NCBI GenBank assembly: GCA_036429605.1
Contig: JAVFKD010000002.1
Coordinates: forward strand, 2,976,001 to 3,040,000
DNA length: 64,000 nt
Direction of reading: 5' to 3'
Source of the DNA: Cladobotryum mycophilum
Lineage: Eukaryota; Ascomycota; Sordariomycetes; Hypocreales; Hypocreaceae
A model generated the notes under the pieces. It was not told the origin of the DNA. It made no database searches and saw only the letters and a list, made by a program, of their open reading frames with translations. Both the position numbers and the translations under genes were made by a program. Below, piece by piece: positions 10,729 to 22,842 of the stretch (positions within the stretch are counted from its first letter, which is position 1; every line of letters begins with the position of its first letter).

Positions 10729-12421
10729 TTATGCCAACTTAGATCTGCGCTGTCGCTTTCCATGAATGCCATTGATGATGGGTTTCACCACTTGTCGTCG
10801 TCCAGCACCGACCAATCTCTCCAAAACTTGGATAACGAAAACCTGAATGAGCAAAATAAAAAATCGCAGCAGATGATCGATGAGGCCCAGTCTCGGTATC
10901 CGTCCACGGCTATATGTAGAGTCGCGGAATTCAAAGGGTAGCCTAGCACCGAGATGATCCTGAGCCACTTCCAAGCCGCTGCTGAATCCATCTTCGTGAA
11001 AACCGTACTTGGTCCAGGCTCCAGCATAGCTGATGCCTCGTTTGTTCTGAATCTTACCGAGCACCTTTTGCGCACGAACCGATGATGATGTAAAGAGAGG
11101 ATGCGTGTAATAGAATCGCCCTTGTGTCTTGCTAGGGCTTGGTCGTTGGATTGGGTTCAAAGTGACGAGGACATCGCCAAACGGGTATCGGGGAATGTGT
11201 TGGAGAATGTTCATATTGTATGTCAGACAAACTTTGTCCATGTTTGCTTTGCGGATCGAGGGAGATGACAGGGTGAGGAAGTTCCAGCTTGACCAGGCCT
11301 TCTTGTTTTGCGGCATCAGGGAGGTGTCTGAATGCAAGAAAACCTCGTTTTGTGAGGTTTGGAAGCAAGACAGAACTGATCGTTCGTGTTCTGTGGCTTG
11401 GGGTCCGAGCATAGACAAGGCCTGATCGCCCTGAGTGGCGACAATGACATGATCGTAAACATCCTTCCTGCCATTTTCGAGATGGACCAAGACGCGACCT
11501 TGGTTATCGTTTGTGACGTATCGGACGGGAGTGTTGAGGAAAAGATGATTTGGCGGGAATCCCTTCATAACAGCGTCAATGTATGATCGCGCACCATCCT
11601 TCAATGTCAACCACTGAGGTCGACGGGCAGCAGTTGAGAGAAGATGATGGTTCCAGCTGGTCTTGGGTTAGCCATGTTTCGAAAAGCATTGGGATTGTCT
11701 TGGCTTACAAAAATCTGACAAGTGTGACAGCGGGGAATTCTAATGCACATTTGTCGGGGCTGGTGCTCCACACAGCTGCAGTCAGAGGTATCAGATAATC
11801 ATCTCGAAAGCCGTCCGAGTACCCTTCACGCTCCAGATATTCTCCGATTGTCTCAAGTCTGCCGACATTGTTCATTGTGCTATGTCCTGCATGGCGAGGC
11901 TCAAACTCTTCTTCATCGACAAGTAGGTCGAGGGCGAATTGGTTGAAACGAACAATGTCAAACATGGTCCTCCACATCCTGGGTGAGAAAATGTTGCTTC
12001 GCTGGCAAAATATGGCATTAAAGCTTCTGTCGGCCCATTCGAACATTCCCTGGTCTCGAGACACGGACAAGCTCATGTCAGTGGGTTCCGTTTGCACACC
12101 AATTTTCTTGAGAAAGTTGATGAAGTTTGCTAATGCACGAATAAGTACTTGGATAACGATGAATATAAAATAGTGTTGATGCTAGTGGTCCTTACGATAT
12201 GTACTGGCATTCAAGACGACGAAGCCTGTGTCGACAGCCGTGGTGTACTTTCCGGCTTTCCATTGGACGGTATTGGTGTGTCCACCCAAGCGGTCGGCAG
12301 CTTCATAGAGGTAGACATCGTGATACGTCCGATTGAGTGCCCACAGTGCAGCAATGCCAGAGCAGCCACTGCCAATAATGGCCACCTTCTTCCTAGAGAA
12401 CCTGTCAACGGACCGACTCAT
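10729..12421 (-). CDS. NAD/FAD-binding amine-oxidase-like protein (COG2907 type)
   Basis: Predicted FAD-dependent oxidoreductase with a Rossmann core. Exons on the minus strand are 12196-12421, 11709-12129 and 10729-11656, with introns of 66 and 52 nt, and the three join in phase to 524 residues. The N-terminus has the dinucleotide motif VAIIGSGCSGIAALWAL followed by an acidic strand end and RLGGHTNT, the FAD-binding signature of the flavin amine oxidoreductase superfamily. The middle has the family block FPAVTLVRFFWNHHLL and later WTKYGFHEDGFSSGL near the substrate region. The C-terminal 50 residues hold a hydrophobic stretch (LLRFFILLIQVFVIQVL) and a basic tail, suggesting membrane attachment. 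Bacterial relatives often sit beside cyclopropane fatty-acid synthase genes, so a lipid substrate is possible but is inference. The start at 12421 is preferred over an upstream in-frame ATG at 12505 because the extra residues are low-complexity His/Leu. Confidence 0.88.
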
Positions 12422-12459
12422 CTGGACGACAGGCAAATCAACAATGGATGGCAATTGTA

Positions 12460-12550
12460 GATGACAATGACAATGACAATGATAGAAAAACAACAACAAC
12501 AACAATGATGATGATGATGACGATGATGATGATGACGATGATGATGATGG
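12460..12550. repeat. AATGAC / AAC / GATGAT microsatellite
   Basis: Compound simple repeat: four AATGAC-like units, then an AAC run, then a long GAT/GAC run. Located in the upstream region of the amine-oxidase-like gene. Confidence 0.9.
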
Positions 12551-12890
12551 GTGAGGATCAAGACAAGGACCGGAGGGTGCGGAAGCTCAGGGAAATAAAG
12601 GTTGGGAAAGATTCCAGCTGCCCAAGAGGTTCACACACAACGGAGACAGTGAGAGTGAGAGTGAGAGAGAGGGAGCATTAGCACATGTCAAAAACTTGAC
12701 CTGGCCAGAGCTGTTACCTCCAAGACGGCAAGTGGATGGCTGGGATGGGGAGGGGAAGGTTCGCGGCGCCACCGATGGAACCACTGCATGGGCATCACCA
12801 CTCTGATTCGATGACGTTGAAATGGGAACCTGCAAGATGATAGAACAACTCACACATGCCGCGGCTCTGCCATTGTGATAAGTACACAAG

Positions 12891-13277
12891 TACTCCGTAC
12901 AGATAGAAGACAAAGAGATTTGCTTTTCCTTGCTGCAGCGTCAGATTGGACTGTGGACTTGATGGCTTGCCGAACGCAGGGCAAACTGATTCAGGAGCAC
13001 GCGGAACCGGAGAGATGCAGGCTTTTGGCGCAGGAACAACGCACGCGAGCTCTTGGCTAAGGATCAAAGGAGGATCAGAGACCCGTTCTTCCCGGGCGCA
13101 TCTACCCGTACTCCGAGGTCGACGACGGACGAGGGATAAGGTAGTACAGAGTATTATGTAGGTAGGTACTAAGCCTAGCAAATTAATATCCGCAGGTAGG
13201 TATGTACGGAGTATGTAGCATGCAATGGAGTAAGCTCAAAACGCCACAAAGTGGTTGGTTAGGCGAGGTACGGAGGA
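12891..13277. repeat. Cluster of TACTCCGTAC/GTACGGAGTA elements
   Basis: The decamer TACTCCGTAC occurs at 12891-12900 and its reverse complement GTACGGAGTA at 13204-13213. Close variants occur near 13109 (GTACTCCGAG) and 13268 (GTACGGAGGA). All lie in the oxidase/VTI1 spacer. The same element recurs in inverted orientation upstream of the thiolase at 29.24-29.28 kb. Confidence 0.6.
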
Positions 13278-14577
13278 GGAGTAGCAGTTATGAAAAAAAG
13301 GGATGGAGTAATTATAACTGTACAAAGTATGTACCTCTCCAACGGGACCTTGTTAGTGGTGCATAACCTCTTAGTAGGACTGAAGACGAGTAATTTATTA
13401 ACGTTGTGGATGGACGGACACGCCTCCAAAAGGTGAGAAGCACGGTGAGGGAAAATTTTATCCCTGGACGGACCAGTAATATGGTGTGATGCATGATCTA
13501 ATAGGCGTGTATGGGATAAGTCAATATTACGAAGGCTTAGCTGCCCAATCCCAAATTGGGAAAGGAAATGGAACGTCATGACAAGGTTGGCTTCTGGATG
13601 GTATGTCTGACCAGGTCACCAAGCACTTTGACTAGTTAGCCTTATTGAACAACAAGCCGCTCCATGCCAGTTGGCAGTTTTCCTCTCTCCCTCGAAACGC
13701 CTTATCTGAATCCAAATTGTGCAAACGCAACAGCTTCGAACAATTCATCATCACGGCATAACGGTGGAAAATGGCTCAGCATGTGAAGGGAGAGAGCCAA
13801 GAAGACCCAAGAGGACCCTTTTAATCAAACCTCTCACATGCTTATCACACGCATCACCGTCACCGACTTTCCATTCAGATACGAGCCGAACCAACCAAGC
13901 CTCAATGACTCTACACATGGGGGCATGTCGAGCACTCAACGGGATCGGGAAACGTGGGTACGAATTTCCAATTCTTAGAAGCGCCGTGCAGAATTAACTG
14001 CGTTCGATATGCCCGGCGATATCAACCGAACGTTATTGACTGAAAAGTCTGAACGTGTAGCCTTTTTTCTTCATAGCCGGGGGAATCAACTTTAATGAAG
14101 AAGAAAAGAAAGAAAAGAGAAAAAATTTCTTCTCGAGCAGTCACAAAGATATGCACTTGGCAATTCGTAGCGCACGGACCATGTATTACATAACCAAGCT
14201 CTGCAAACGGACTCTCTGTTCTGCTTTCAGCTGTGGCCTCCAACTCCTCGAGTTCCAAGTTCCTTTTGGGTTGGTACGTACTCTTTATTGGGCACGTGGA
14301 GATTAAGGTGCTTCCCACTATCGACTGAGGAGCTACGGACCTCTCATCCCAATCCGACATCGACCAAGAGGATGACGAAGACTTTCCAGGCAGACAACTG
14401 AATTCATCACTTCGACGCCAGCGCGCATATTCACATTCATTGTAATACACGAGAGTCATAGATTGATTTCATCTGCCACTGTCTTCCACCTCGAACTTTG
14501 CAATCTACCAACTCTCATTTGACCATCTCCTCGCCACTCCGAGTATCTACAGCTTCATCCCAGCCTCGGCTTCCAAT

Positions 14578-15372
14578 ATGGCAAACCCTCTCGATACCGA
14601 TGCCGGCTCTGAGCTCTTCAGCTCATATGAAGCCGAGCTCAAGCTTGTTCAAGCTGATTTGGCGCAAAAGCTGGACCAGATTCCGGAGCTGACTGGTGAG
14701 CCGCGCAAGTCGGCTGTCAGTCAGGCCGAGCGAGCTCTGGAGGAGGCGGATGAACTGGTACTTGTGATATTCTCCATGTGCGACTGCGTGGCTAACCGTC
14801 CTTGTTAGTTGGGTCAAATGCGCCTCGAAAAGCAAAACATTCCCACCTCCTCACGAGCCAAGGTCAATCAGCGATTCCGCAATTACGAAGCCGACATCGA
14901 TGCCAATCGCCGAAAGCTCACCGGCCTGTCCTCCAACCGTGCCGCTCTTTTCGGCTCTCGATATACCGACGACCCAGCTGGCTCCACAGACATTAATTTG
15001 GAGCAACGTCAGCAGCTGCTTTCTGGAACAGATCGCCTTGATAGAAGCACACAGCGATTACTGGCCAGTCAGAGGCTTGCGAACGAAACTGAAGCTATTG
15101 GAGCGGAGACTCTGGCGGATTTGCACAGGCAAGGGGAGATTATCAGGCACACACATGACACCCTTCTGGATAGCGAGGGCTATGTTGATCGAAGCGTAAA
15201 GACTTTGAGGGGGATGGCTCGGAGGTAATATGAAGCTTCTATACTGGCATCCGGGAGTGCATACACTAATGAGGACTACGACAGCATGGCCACGAACCGT
15301 ATCATTACCATTTCCATCATCACTGTTTTGGTACTTCTCATCATTGCTGTCGTCTTCAGCAAGTTTAGATGA
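14578..15372 (+). CDS. VTI1: v-SNARE VTI1
   Basis: Qb-SNARE for fusion at the Golgi, endosome and vacuole. Exons 14578-14757, 14809-15224 and 15285-15372 (introns 51 and 60 nt) join in phase to 227 residues, the usual VTI1 length. Residues 1-100 form the N-terminal three-helix (Habc-like) domain beginning with FSSYEAELKLVQADL. The SNARE helix runs from about 135 to 195, with the central polar-layer Gln in the LHRQGEIIRHT segment. The last exon encodes the C-terminal anchor, a hydrophobic stretch of Ile, Val and Leu beginning RIITISIITVLVL and ending FSKFR. The retained-intron reading would stop before the membrane anchor, so splicing of intron 2 is needed for function. Confidence 0.96.
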
Positions 15373-16373
15373 GTGTTTGATTTTCATCGGAGTTTTGGTG
15401 GCAGATTGGGTTTTTATTCATTTCATTGTTTTGAATTCCGTTTTTTTATCACACCAATAATGGCTCGTGGCCAGAGCCCGACTTACCAAGAGATAGGACG
15501 AGTCGTGGCGGCCTGCCGAGTTGCACTATAGAGGATGTTTTGAAGCTGTGCCCTCGAGTTCAGTCCAGGGAGAAGGCTCCTCGGCCTTTCATTAGATGGA
15601 AGTTTTCTTGTTCTTTTTCCTTTTTCAGCTTGTATGAAGATATGCGTTACCAAGAGTGAATGTAGTACTAGAAAGTAAATCCATGAGCTGCCTTCTTTTT
15701 ATCTTAAACCAAGCTACCAAGGTAGTGGCGAAGCTAGTTGTACAGAATAGCCTCATGCGCTTCTACTCATTCTAGGAAACTGTCATTACCATTCGACCCA
15801 ATCATCATGATAGCATGATGGTTAAAACTACAAAGGTCACCCGATATTTGCACAACAGAGTCAATGACAATGCTCCACATATGTGTATCTTGGTTTCCCA
15901 ATATACAGAATAGATATAGCATCTAACAAGGCGCATATTAGATTTGGATAAACTCTTTTTTCTCTCTCAAGATACCGTTTTCGTCTTTTCTGTCCCGCAT
16001 CCTTTATCCCACCAAATTCCTTCTTTGTTTCCCTTACCATCCCAAGAGTGGATCGCAAATGAGCTACGTTACACGGTCGCCTAACTAATCCGAGATAGTG
16101 CCGATATTTAACCGTCAGGTGAGGAGTAGGAGGGCTGCAAAACAGCTTTCAGCCTCTCCAATTCCTTCTTTATTGGCCTCACAAAACCTTTCTTCCACAA
16201 AAACACGTATACCCTTTCCACATCCCCCTCCGCCGCCATCCTCACTCGCCATCCTCTCCGCTATTTGTATTATTGATTCAGTGCCTTGGGCACACTGATT
16301 TCTCATTGTATAACTACTTTTGAAGCGCTCTAGCCACAGCTTGCTACGTGCTGAACGTGGCCAAGTGGCCTTG
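15373..16373. other. VTI1 3' region and SCD6 promoter
   Basis: About 1 kb between two plus-strand genes. The left part is the VTI1 3' untranslated region. The right part (16.1-16.3 kb) is C/T-rich and precedes the SCD6 start. No additional gene or RNA is seen. Confidence 0.5.
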
Positions 16374-18419
16374 ATGTCTGACTTTCTTGGGTATGAATCT
16401 CTTTCTTTTTCACTTGCGCATCCATTGCGGCTAACTCTGGACGAAACAGGTCTCGTATTTCGCTTATATCCAAGAGCGATATTCGGTAAGCCCTCTGCCG
16501 TACTCCATGCTTGTGACTCTCGTTAACAGCCACTGGAGCTACTCAGGCATTCTTCACGAAATCAATTCCGACGAGTCAACAGTTTCTCTTGAAAATGTCC
16601 GATCGTTTGGCACAGAGGGACGGAGGGGCAGACCCGAAGAAGAAATCTCCCCATCGGACCAGATTTACGAGTACATCGTCTTCCGTGGCAGTGATGTGAA
16701 GGATCTCCGAATTGAGGAGCATCCTACCATTAAAGAGAACAAGCCTCCCGTTATGCCAGATGACCCAGCCATCGTTGGAGTAAGTAAATCTCTCTCTTTG
16801 TTCATTCTTAGTTGTCCTCCCTTGATGATGAAATATTTCGGATGTAAACTTTTTTGTCACCTCTGAAAGCGCAAACCATGTGGATATTTCCGTTGCCTTC
16901 CTTCTGATCCTTCAGGGAACTTTCTGTCCTTTTTTTGGCCTGAATTATAATGACGAAAGCATTTGCTAACCAGTCGCAAAAGGCTCGTGCCCGGCCCGGT
17001 GCTCAGGGTCCAAATCAAAACCCTCCAGGTGCCGCTGGTTATCAGCATCCTTACCCTCCGAATAACTTCTACGGCGGACCTCCTCCTCCTCCTGGTTCTT
17101 GGGGTCGGGGTGGACCAATGGCTGGCCCTGAATTTGGGAACGTGCCATACCATCCTCCTCCCGGCTGGTTTCCTCCTGGACAAGGCTTCCCTCATGGTGG
17201 CCCTGGTGGCCCTGGTGGCCCAGCTCCTTGGAACAACGCACAGTTTCCTCCCGGACCCGGTGGCCCACCCGTACCAGAGGCCCAGCGTGGCGCTGCTGAA
17301 GCACCCCTATCAGGTCCGGCCCAAGATGTCAAACCGGCACCAATTGGACCTGGGTCAGAAAAGGCGAAGCCGGCACCGCATTCTCAAGCAGCTCCCCCAA
17401 CAGAGCCAAAATCTCTTGCTCAGGCCACACGGCAGCCTGTTGGTGCACCAACACCACCAGTCGAATCTAAGCCCTCAGCAGAGGAAGTCAAGGCAGCTGC
17501 CACGACATTGGCCGTCAATGCAGCTACACAAGCTAGCGATGCTATCAAGGCGGCCCCTGCTGTCCCCAAACACAATCGAGTTACCCCAGTGGTGCCACTC
17601 ACCGGTTCCGTCGCAAAGCCTTTCCAGCCTCCTTTTGCTGAAAGCAAAGCCGCACAAGTGACCGTAAAGACGGCTACAACAGCAGGACCTAGCAGTGTGC
17701 AAGATGCCACCAACGCTGCCAGAGCTGCTGTTGCGGTAGCCATGGCGCAGCTTGGAAATACGGGTGGAAACGCCATGGACAACCTGACAAACAAGGTTAA
17801 TGAAATGAGAATCAATGCTGTAAGGGGAGGCAGCACGGTAAATCGCGGTCGCGGACGGGGAGGACGACCCGTCAAAGTTGAGGTCCCAGATGCCGACTTT
17901 GATTTTGCGCAGGCGAATGCGAAGTTCAACAAAGAGGACTTTGCTAAGGAGGCCGTTACAGGCTCACCTCTAAGTGAAACTCCCAATGGGTCAGTGATCA
18001 ATGGATCCTCGACAAACGTTGTTGCTGCCGCTGAGCCAGTGGCGTACAACAAATCGAAATCCTTCTTTGACAACATCTCGAGCGAGGCTAGGGAAAGAGC
18101 TGAAAACAATGGCCAGAAGCCTGGTGGTCGTGAATGGCGTGGTGAGGAGCAACGCAAGAACATGGAGACGTTCGGACAAGGCAGCGTTGATGGCGGCTAT
18201 CGCAACTACCGTGGACGCGGTCGTGGTCGCGGTCGTGGAGGTCGAGGATATAGTCGAGGCGGACGAGGAGGCTCTCGGCCCCCCAGTATCAGCCTGCTGC
18301 TGCTTCCAATTAACTCACATATGGGACAAAAAATGTGCTTGCTGCAACGACTTCGAAGTTGCAAAGATGCATCGTTGCACCGTCACTATCATGTGCCTCA
18401 ATGGGGGACTGGAAGATGA
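16374..18419 (+). CDS. SCD6: Lsm14/Scd6 (Sum2) family mRNP protein
   Basis: RNA-binding translational repressor of P-bodies and stress granules. The first coding exon is only 17 nt (16374-16390), the second 36 nt (16450-16485) and the third 16539-16779. A 203-nt intron then leads to the long last exon starting at about 16983. The N-terminus MSDFLGSRISLISKSDIR plus the SGILHEINSDESTVSL and VRSFGTEGRR blocks form the Lsm14-type LSm domain (about residues 1-85). The middle is Pro/Gly/Ala-rich. The FDF motif is FDFAQANAKFNKEDF, followed by the FFD/TFG-type segments SFFDNISSEARER and METFGQGSVDGG, then an RGG tail. As read, the frame runs to 18419 with an unrelated, UTR-like tail. One extra C in the six-C run at 18279-18284 would give a natural end QYQPAAASN with TAA at 18311-18313, so the true stop is probably there. 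Confidence 0.93.
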
Positions 18420-19359
18420 TTGGGCTTGCCCCTAAACAACCGCTTTTTTCTTCGCTCACAGCCACACCATCAATCTCTCGCGCTGTTTAATTTTTTTTCA
18501 AGGCACTGTAACAAAATATTTGGGGCTTTTGATATTTCAAAACTGCTTCACAGCAGTTGAGGAAGGGTATCTGTTCAATCTCGTTTGCTATCAGCACAGG
18601 TTAGGGGGGCTGTGATTTTTACTGGTTACGGAATATGACGCTGACCCTGGAGTTCGGTTTACGTTGGAGAGGGAGGGTAGGGGTTTGCATTACGTGAAAT
18701 ATGATGGCTCTGCAGAGCAGACAGACAACTGGTTGCGGTGGTCTAAAACGAAATGAACCTTTTGAATCAAGGGCATGGGCATGGAGGGTGCATGCGGGAG
18801 GATACGTGATATGAAGTCCTCCATGAAATGACCAACGAACAAACAAAATATATAATGCAGAAATGAAGCTTAATGGATGAGTCAATGATGAGCAGCTGGA
18901 AGCATGCTGCTAGGATCAATAAAACTCCATCAAGCAATACTCTGATACAAATACCGGTGATGTTTTTGAGTAAAACTCTGAATATTCCTGTTGCACGGCC
19001 TATCAAGAACGAATGGCATTGCCAGTGCAGGTTAAAATAGTGAGCTGATTAATAAAGTTACGGCTGTCCAATTTTTCATTTGTTTCCCCCACCAAAACAC
19101 GGTATGACGCATACTTGCACAGAGCCTTGTTCCTCTGTCGAACGTCATTCGACACTTGCTCGCTGCCTTTGCGACACCTTCACTCATTCATTGACTGACT
19201 ATCCAAGGCATTTTCCGGGTGCGCATACACAAATTCGCCTCATCAGATTTGAGTCGACTTTGCGTTTGCTTTTAAAAATTTCTCCTCCAGTAGAGAAATT
19301 TGACACGCCCTAACGCTCACCCTGCGCCAACTGGGGAAGCATAGGGTAAGAAAGACACA
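18420..19359. other. SCD6 3' region and TCF25-like promoter
   Basis: The start of this stretch, and from 18314 onward, is probably SCD6 3' untranslated sequence. A T-rich tract at 18490-18500 lies in it. The right part is the promoter of the next plus-strand gene. No gene or RNA gene seen. Confidence 0.5.
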
Positions 19360-21445
19360 ATGTCGAGCAGACAATTACGAAGGCTCCAGAAGCAGAGGGA
19401 ACAGGAGGAGAAATTCACTCAAGAAGCTGAATCAAGCGACGAGCCTGAGGAGCCCCAAGCAAGATCGTCAAAACCTCGGCCAAACTTGTTTGCTGCTCTC
19501 GGCGGCGGGGACGAGGATGATGCTAAGGATGTGGACGAGGAAGTGGACGAGGATATTCCAGATGCTGAGCAAGACATAATTGAGGCTCCCGCTCCAGCGG
19601 AAAAGAAGAAGTCCAAGAAGAAGAAGAAAAAGAACAAGAGCAAGGCGACTTCTACCACTGCAGAGGAAGATGAGATTGACAAGGCAATCAAAGAGCTGGG
19701 GATTAGTTCACAGCCCGGCGACGAATCTTCGGCAGCTAAATCGACCTCTGAAGCCGCTCAAGAAATCAAAAACCTACTAAAGATAAATCCATATCATCTC
19801 AAAGTGGCTCATGAGATGAGAAATCTGTTTGGCAGAGAGGTCATCGAATCAGCCAGCGCCGAAGAGGAGCAAGAAACCAACCGTCGAATGCAGCAAATGC
19901 CAGACCGTGTGGACCTGGAGGCATTCCTCAGAGAACCACCTGGAGCCAAGGGACTGCCAGAAGTAACTTTACGGCGAAATGCCTTCATTCAGGGTAGGGA
20001 ACATTGGCCACGAGCGTCAGTTGACGGCCTAACTATGGAGGAGGTTGGCCCAGCTCAAGATGGCTCTGGAACCGAATATACCTACGCCTGCAATGGGGAA
20101 TACAATAGATCGCAGAACATCTTCTTTACCTTTGTACAGATGGGAGATCCCATGCAAATGGTCAGGTACCTCAAACAAGCTCGTAAGTAGACGGAGCCTC
20201 TCGCCTATGTCAATATACTAACCACACCATTGAATAGCTTACCACATCACAACATTGATTCAAGTCAGCAATGTGGCCATACAAGATCAAAACATGGCGC
20301 TATCTGCTGAATTGTTGGAGCGCGCACTTTTCACACTTGGACGAGTAACTACCTCCTCGTTCCGGCAGGACATTGAGGATGGAAAAGCTCGTCTAGACTT
20401 CAGAAAGCCAGAGAACCGTCAGTTATGGCTGGCTGGATACCACTACATTCGCAGCCTGATTAGGAAAGGAACATATCGGACGGCTCTGGAATGGGCCAAA
20501 CTTTTATTTGCCCTGGATCCCCGAGACCCATACGCGATGAGGCACTTTGTACAATTTTTGGCCATGAAATCACACGAAGCTAGCTGGCTGCTCAGTTTCT
20601 TGGAGGAGCTGGTCAAGGCGAACCATAATGGAGACACGGCTTACCTCCAGCAGACTCGCGTGCCGGCATTACTACAGATGGGCAATATGGAGCAAGCAAG
20701 GGATGAATTGGCGGTAGGGATGCAACAACTCCCGTGGCTTTACTGCACATTGTTCCAGAAACTCAATCTTGATGCGCCCCCGTCCATCTGGGGCATCAAC
20801 GTGGACTCGGACGCAAGAGGATTCTGGACAGGACTTTACTTGTCCGGGGCACAGGATTCATGGAACAATGCCGAAGCAAAAGCACTATTAGAGGACGTGG
20901 CCAAGAACCTCAGCCGAGTTAATGTAGCAATCCTGCCCTCCGATGACCCTCCAGTCGACAGAGGGTCAGTCAGATTCGCCATGCTAGAAGGTCAAAGAGT
21001 CCTACTGGCAGTGGCACCACGAGAGCTTGTGAGCAGCGAGCCGAATTACGATTTCGATCCCCTTCCGCCGCCCCGCGAAGAGAATATTTTCCGGTCGTCG
21101 GGGTTCGAGCGTGCATTTCCGAGGCCGGGGGATCTGAGCCCAGGTGAAGAAAGCTCCGAAAGGTTGATGGAATTCCAGAGGGAAATTTTACGGCGTGGTG
21201 CGGAGATGGGCGCACGGCTGCAACCAGCACATGATGGTGTAGATGATATTGAAGCCACTGAGTGGCCCGCCCCTGAACCCATCGCATCTGCTGAGGGGGC
21301 GCTGAACATGTTGAAGCGGGATTCGTTGCAGGACTGTTCCACATGTTGGGCATCTCAAGTCGCCGGCCTCGAACTCAGGACCGAGCACAGGACGGTGCAG
21401 GTGATGAAACGAATATGGCCGAAGGAGAAACAGAAGCAGAAGTAG
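19360..21445 (+). CDS. TCF25/Rqc1 family protein
   Basis: Homologue of human TCF25 and yeast Rqc1, a subunit of the ribosome quality-control complex. Exon 1 is 19360-20182 and exon 2 starts at 20238 (intron 55 nt, in phase). The N-terminus MSSRQLRRLQKQRE, then an acidic region and a poly-Lys stretch (about residues 84-96), is typical. The core starts near LLKINPYHLKVAHEMRNLFG and continues through WPRASVDGLTMEEV and an alpha-helical repeat region with YRTALEWAKLLFALDPRDPYAM. As read the product is 676 residues and ends in a Cys/Lys-rich tail at 21445. A one-base shift between about 21295 and 21335 would instead give GLFHMLGISSRRPRTQ followed by an acidic Glu/Ala-rich tail ending at TAA 21511-21513, which fits the family better. 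Identity is secure; the C-terminus is not. Confidence 0.92.
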
Positions 21446-21997
21446 AAGCAGAAGTGCTGCCTGGAGCATGGCCTGGGCAACCGGAGGAGGGTGATGGCGG
21501 CGGACAGAGATAAGATCATCGGAGGTTTGATGAGGATTATCTCGCTGCCTTGAGATGAATTGGGGGAGGAGGGGCTTGCCACCTTAATGGCTGCCCGATT
21601 TAATCAACATGACCTGAGTTGGGTAGGTTTCCGCAGCAGGTCTGTTGTAAGTTAACGCGACATCACACTCTCTCTAGACCTTGGGAATCGGGATTCGGGA
21701 GGGATGAGACATTCCTAGTGATGGTTGGTGGAGTAGAATGGATGGGCACTACCGGGCATGTACTATGAGGTAACGTTTTAGTTTATTTCTGCTGGGTACT
21801 AATTCAGTCTCACGAATTCGCCGACTTGTCTACTTGGTATAAGTGTGTTGTTTTGGTAGTAATACGGAACATTCCGCGTCCAAACTGGTGTATCAATGCA
21901 CGCGCCCGTGTTAGTTAACCATAATGCGAGCTCTACGAAACGGTCAGAACGGATTTACGGCCGAGATTCATCGGCCGACGGAGGTTAAGAATGAGTC

Positions 21998-22022
21998 GAT
22001 GGATGGATGGATGGATGGATGG
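21998..22022. repeat. GGAT tetranucleotide repeat
   Basis: About six perfect ATGG units in the spacer upstream of the Zn2Cys6 regulator. Confidence 0.9.
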
Positions 22023-22842
22023 ACGGGCAGATGGATGTGCTACAGCTGTGTGTTTCTATTGAGACATGGTGGTGGTAGTGCTAACTCTTGGATTTGGGTA
22101 GGGGTTTTATAGGCAAGCATTTTGGCACTATTGCATCTCGTCCCGCATGAGACTAAGATGATGGAATGGAACGGACGGATTGATAAGAACAAGATCGGAG
22201 AAGAGCTGATCTTTCGATAGGGGAAATGAGAAAGGCGGAAAAGTTGGCCTATACGGTGCATAGGCGTGATTTAGATGGAAGCTATGCGTATTCACTATTT
22301 ACTGGGTAGTAGATAACATGACCGGAGCATATCCAGAGTTGCAATCACAAGTGTTGGCAGTTTTGGGGGACTTTTTTATTTTTATTTTTTAGAACCACCG
22401 TAATACCCTGTATTGGTAACCTGACCTGGCCTGACTTGACCTGGTCCTTGTAAAAACGACTAGTACAAGTATGTTTCAGCGCTGCTGTCAGATGAGATGA
22501 GCAAAGATGATGAAAAATTCCGAACCGACTCGGCCGGAATAGCGGCCGTTTATTATTAAAGACGGAGAGGGGAAGAAGAGGAGAGGAGAGGAGAGGAGAT
22601 GAGATGAACAAGGACACTCCACTCTGGTCGCATTTTGATACCAACCTAGGAGGTACTTGTAGTAGAGGAGGTGTTTATCGGGGAGTTTTCGGATGTCTCA
22701 TAATGACTCTTGCATCTGCTCGTGCCTCTACTTTTTGGAAGGGGGAAGAGGAGGGGAAAGGGGGAGGTTCTGATTGGTTTCTTGCTTACGTACTAGAGAC
22801 GAAACGAGACGACGACAACGACGACGACAACGAAGCGAGGTT

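Larger units (their letters stand above)
12422..14577. promoter_or_regulatory. Divergent intergenic region, oxidase(-)/VTI1(+)
   Basis: A 2.1 kb divergent spacer. Next to the oxidase start lies a GAC/AAC/GATGAT microsatellite (about 12460-12550) and a GAGTGA-type run (12645-12675). The stretch 12.88-13.28 kb contains repeated TACTCCGTA/TACGGAGTA elements and several TAGGTAGG tracts. A 145-codon minus-strand open frame at 14022-14459 has no recognisable domain and sits in the VTI1 promoter, so I do not call it a gene. Confidence 0.5.

Noticed and set aside
14022..14459. 145-codon minus-strand open frame upstream of VTI1
   Set aside because: No recognisable domain, Ser/Lys/Phe-rich ends, and it covers the VTI1 promoter; no intron or conserved start.
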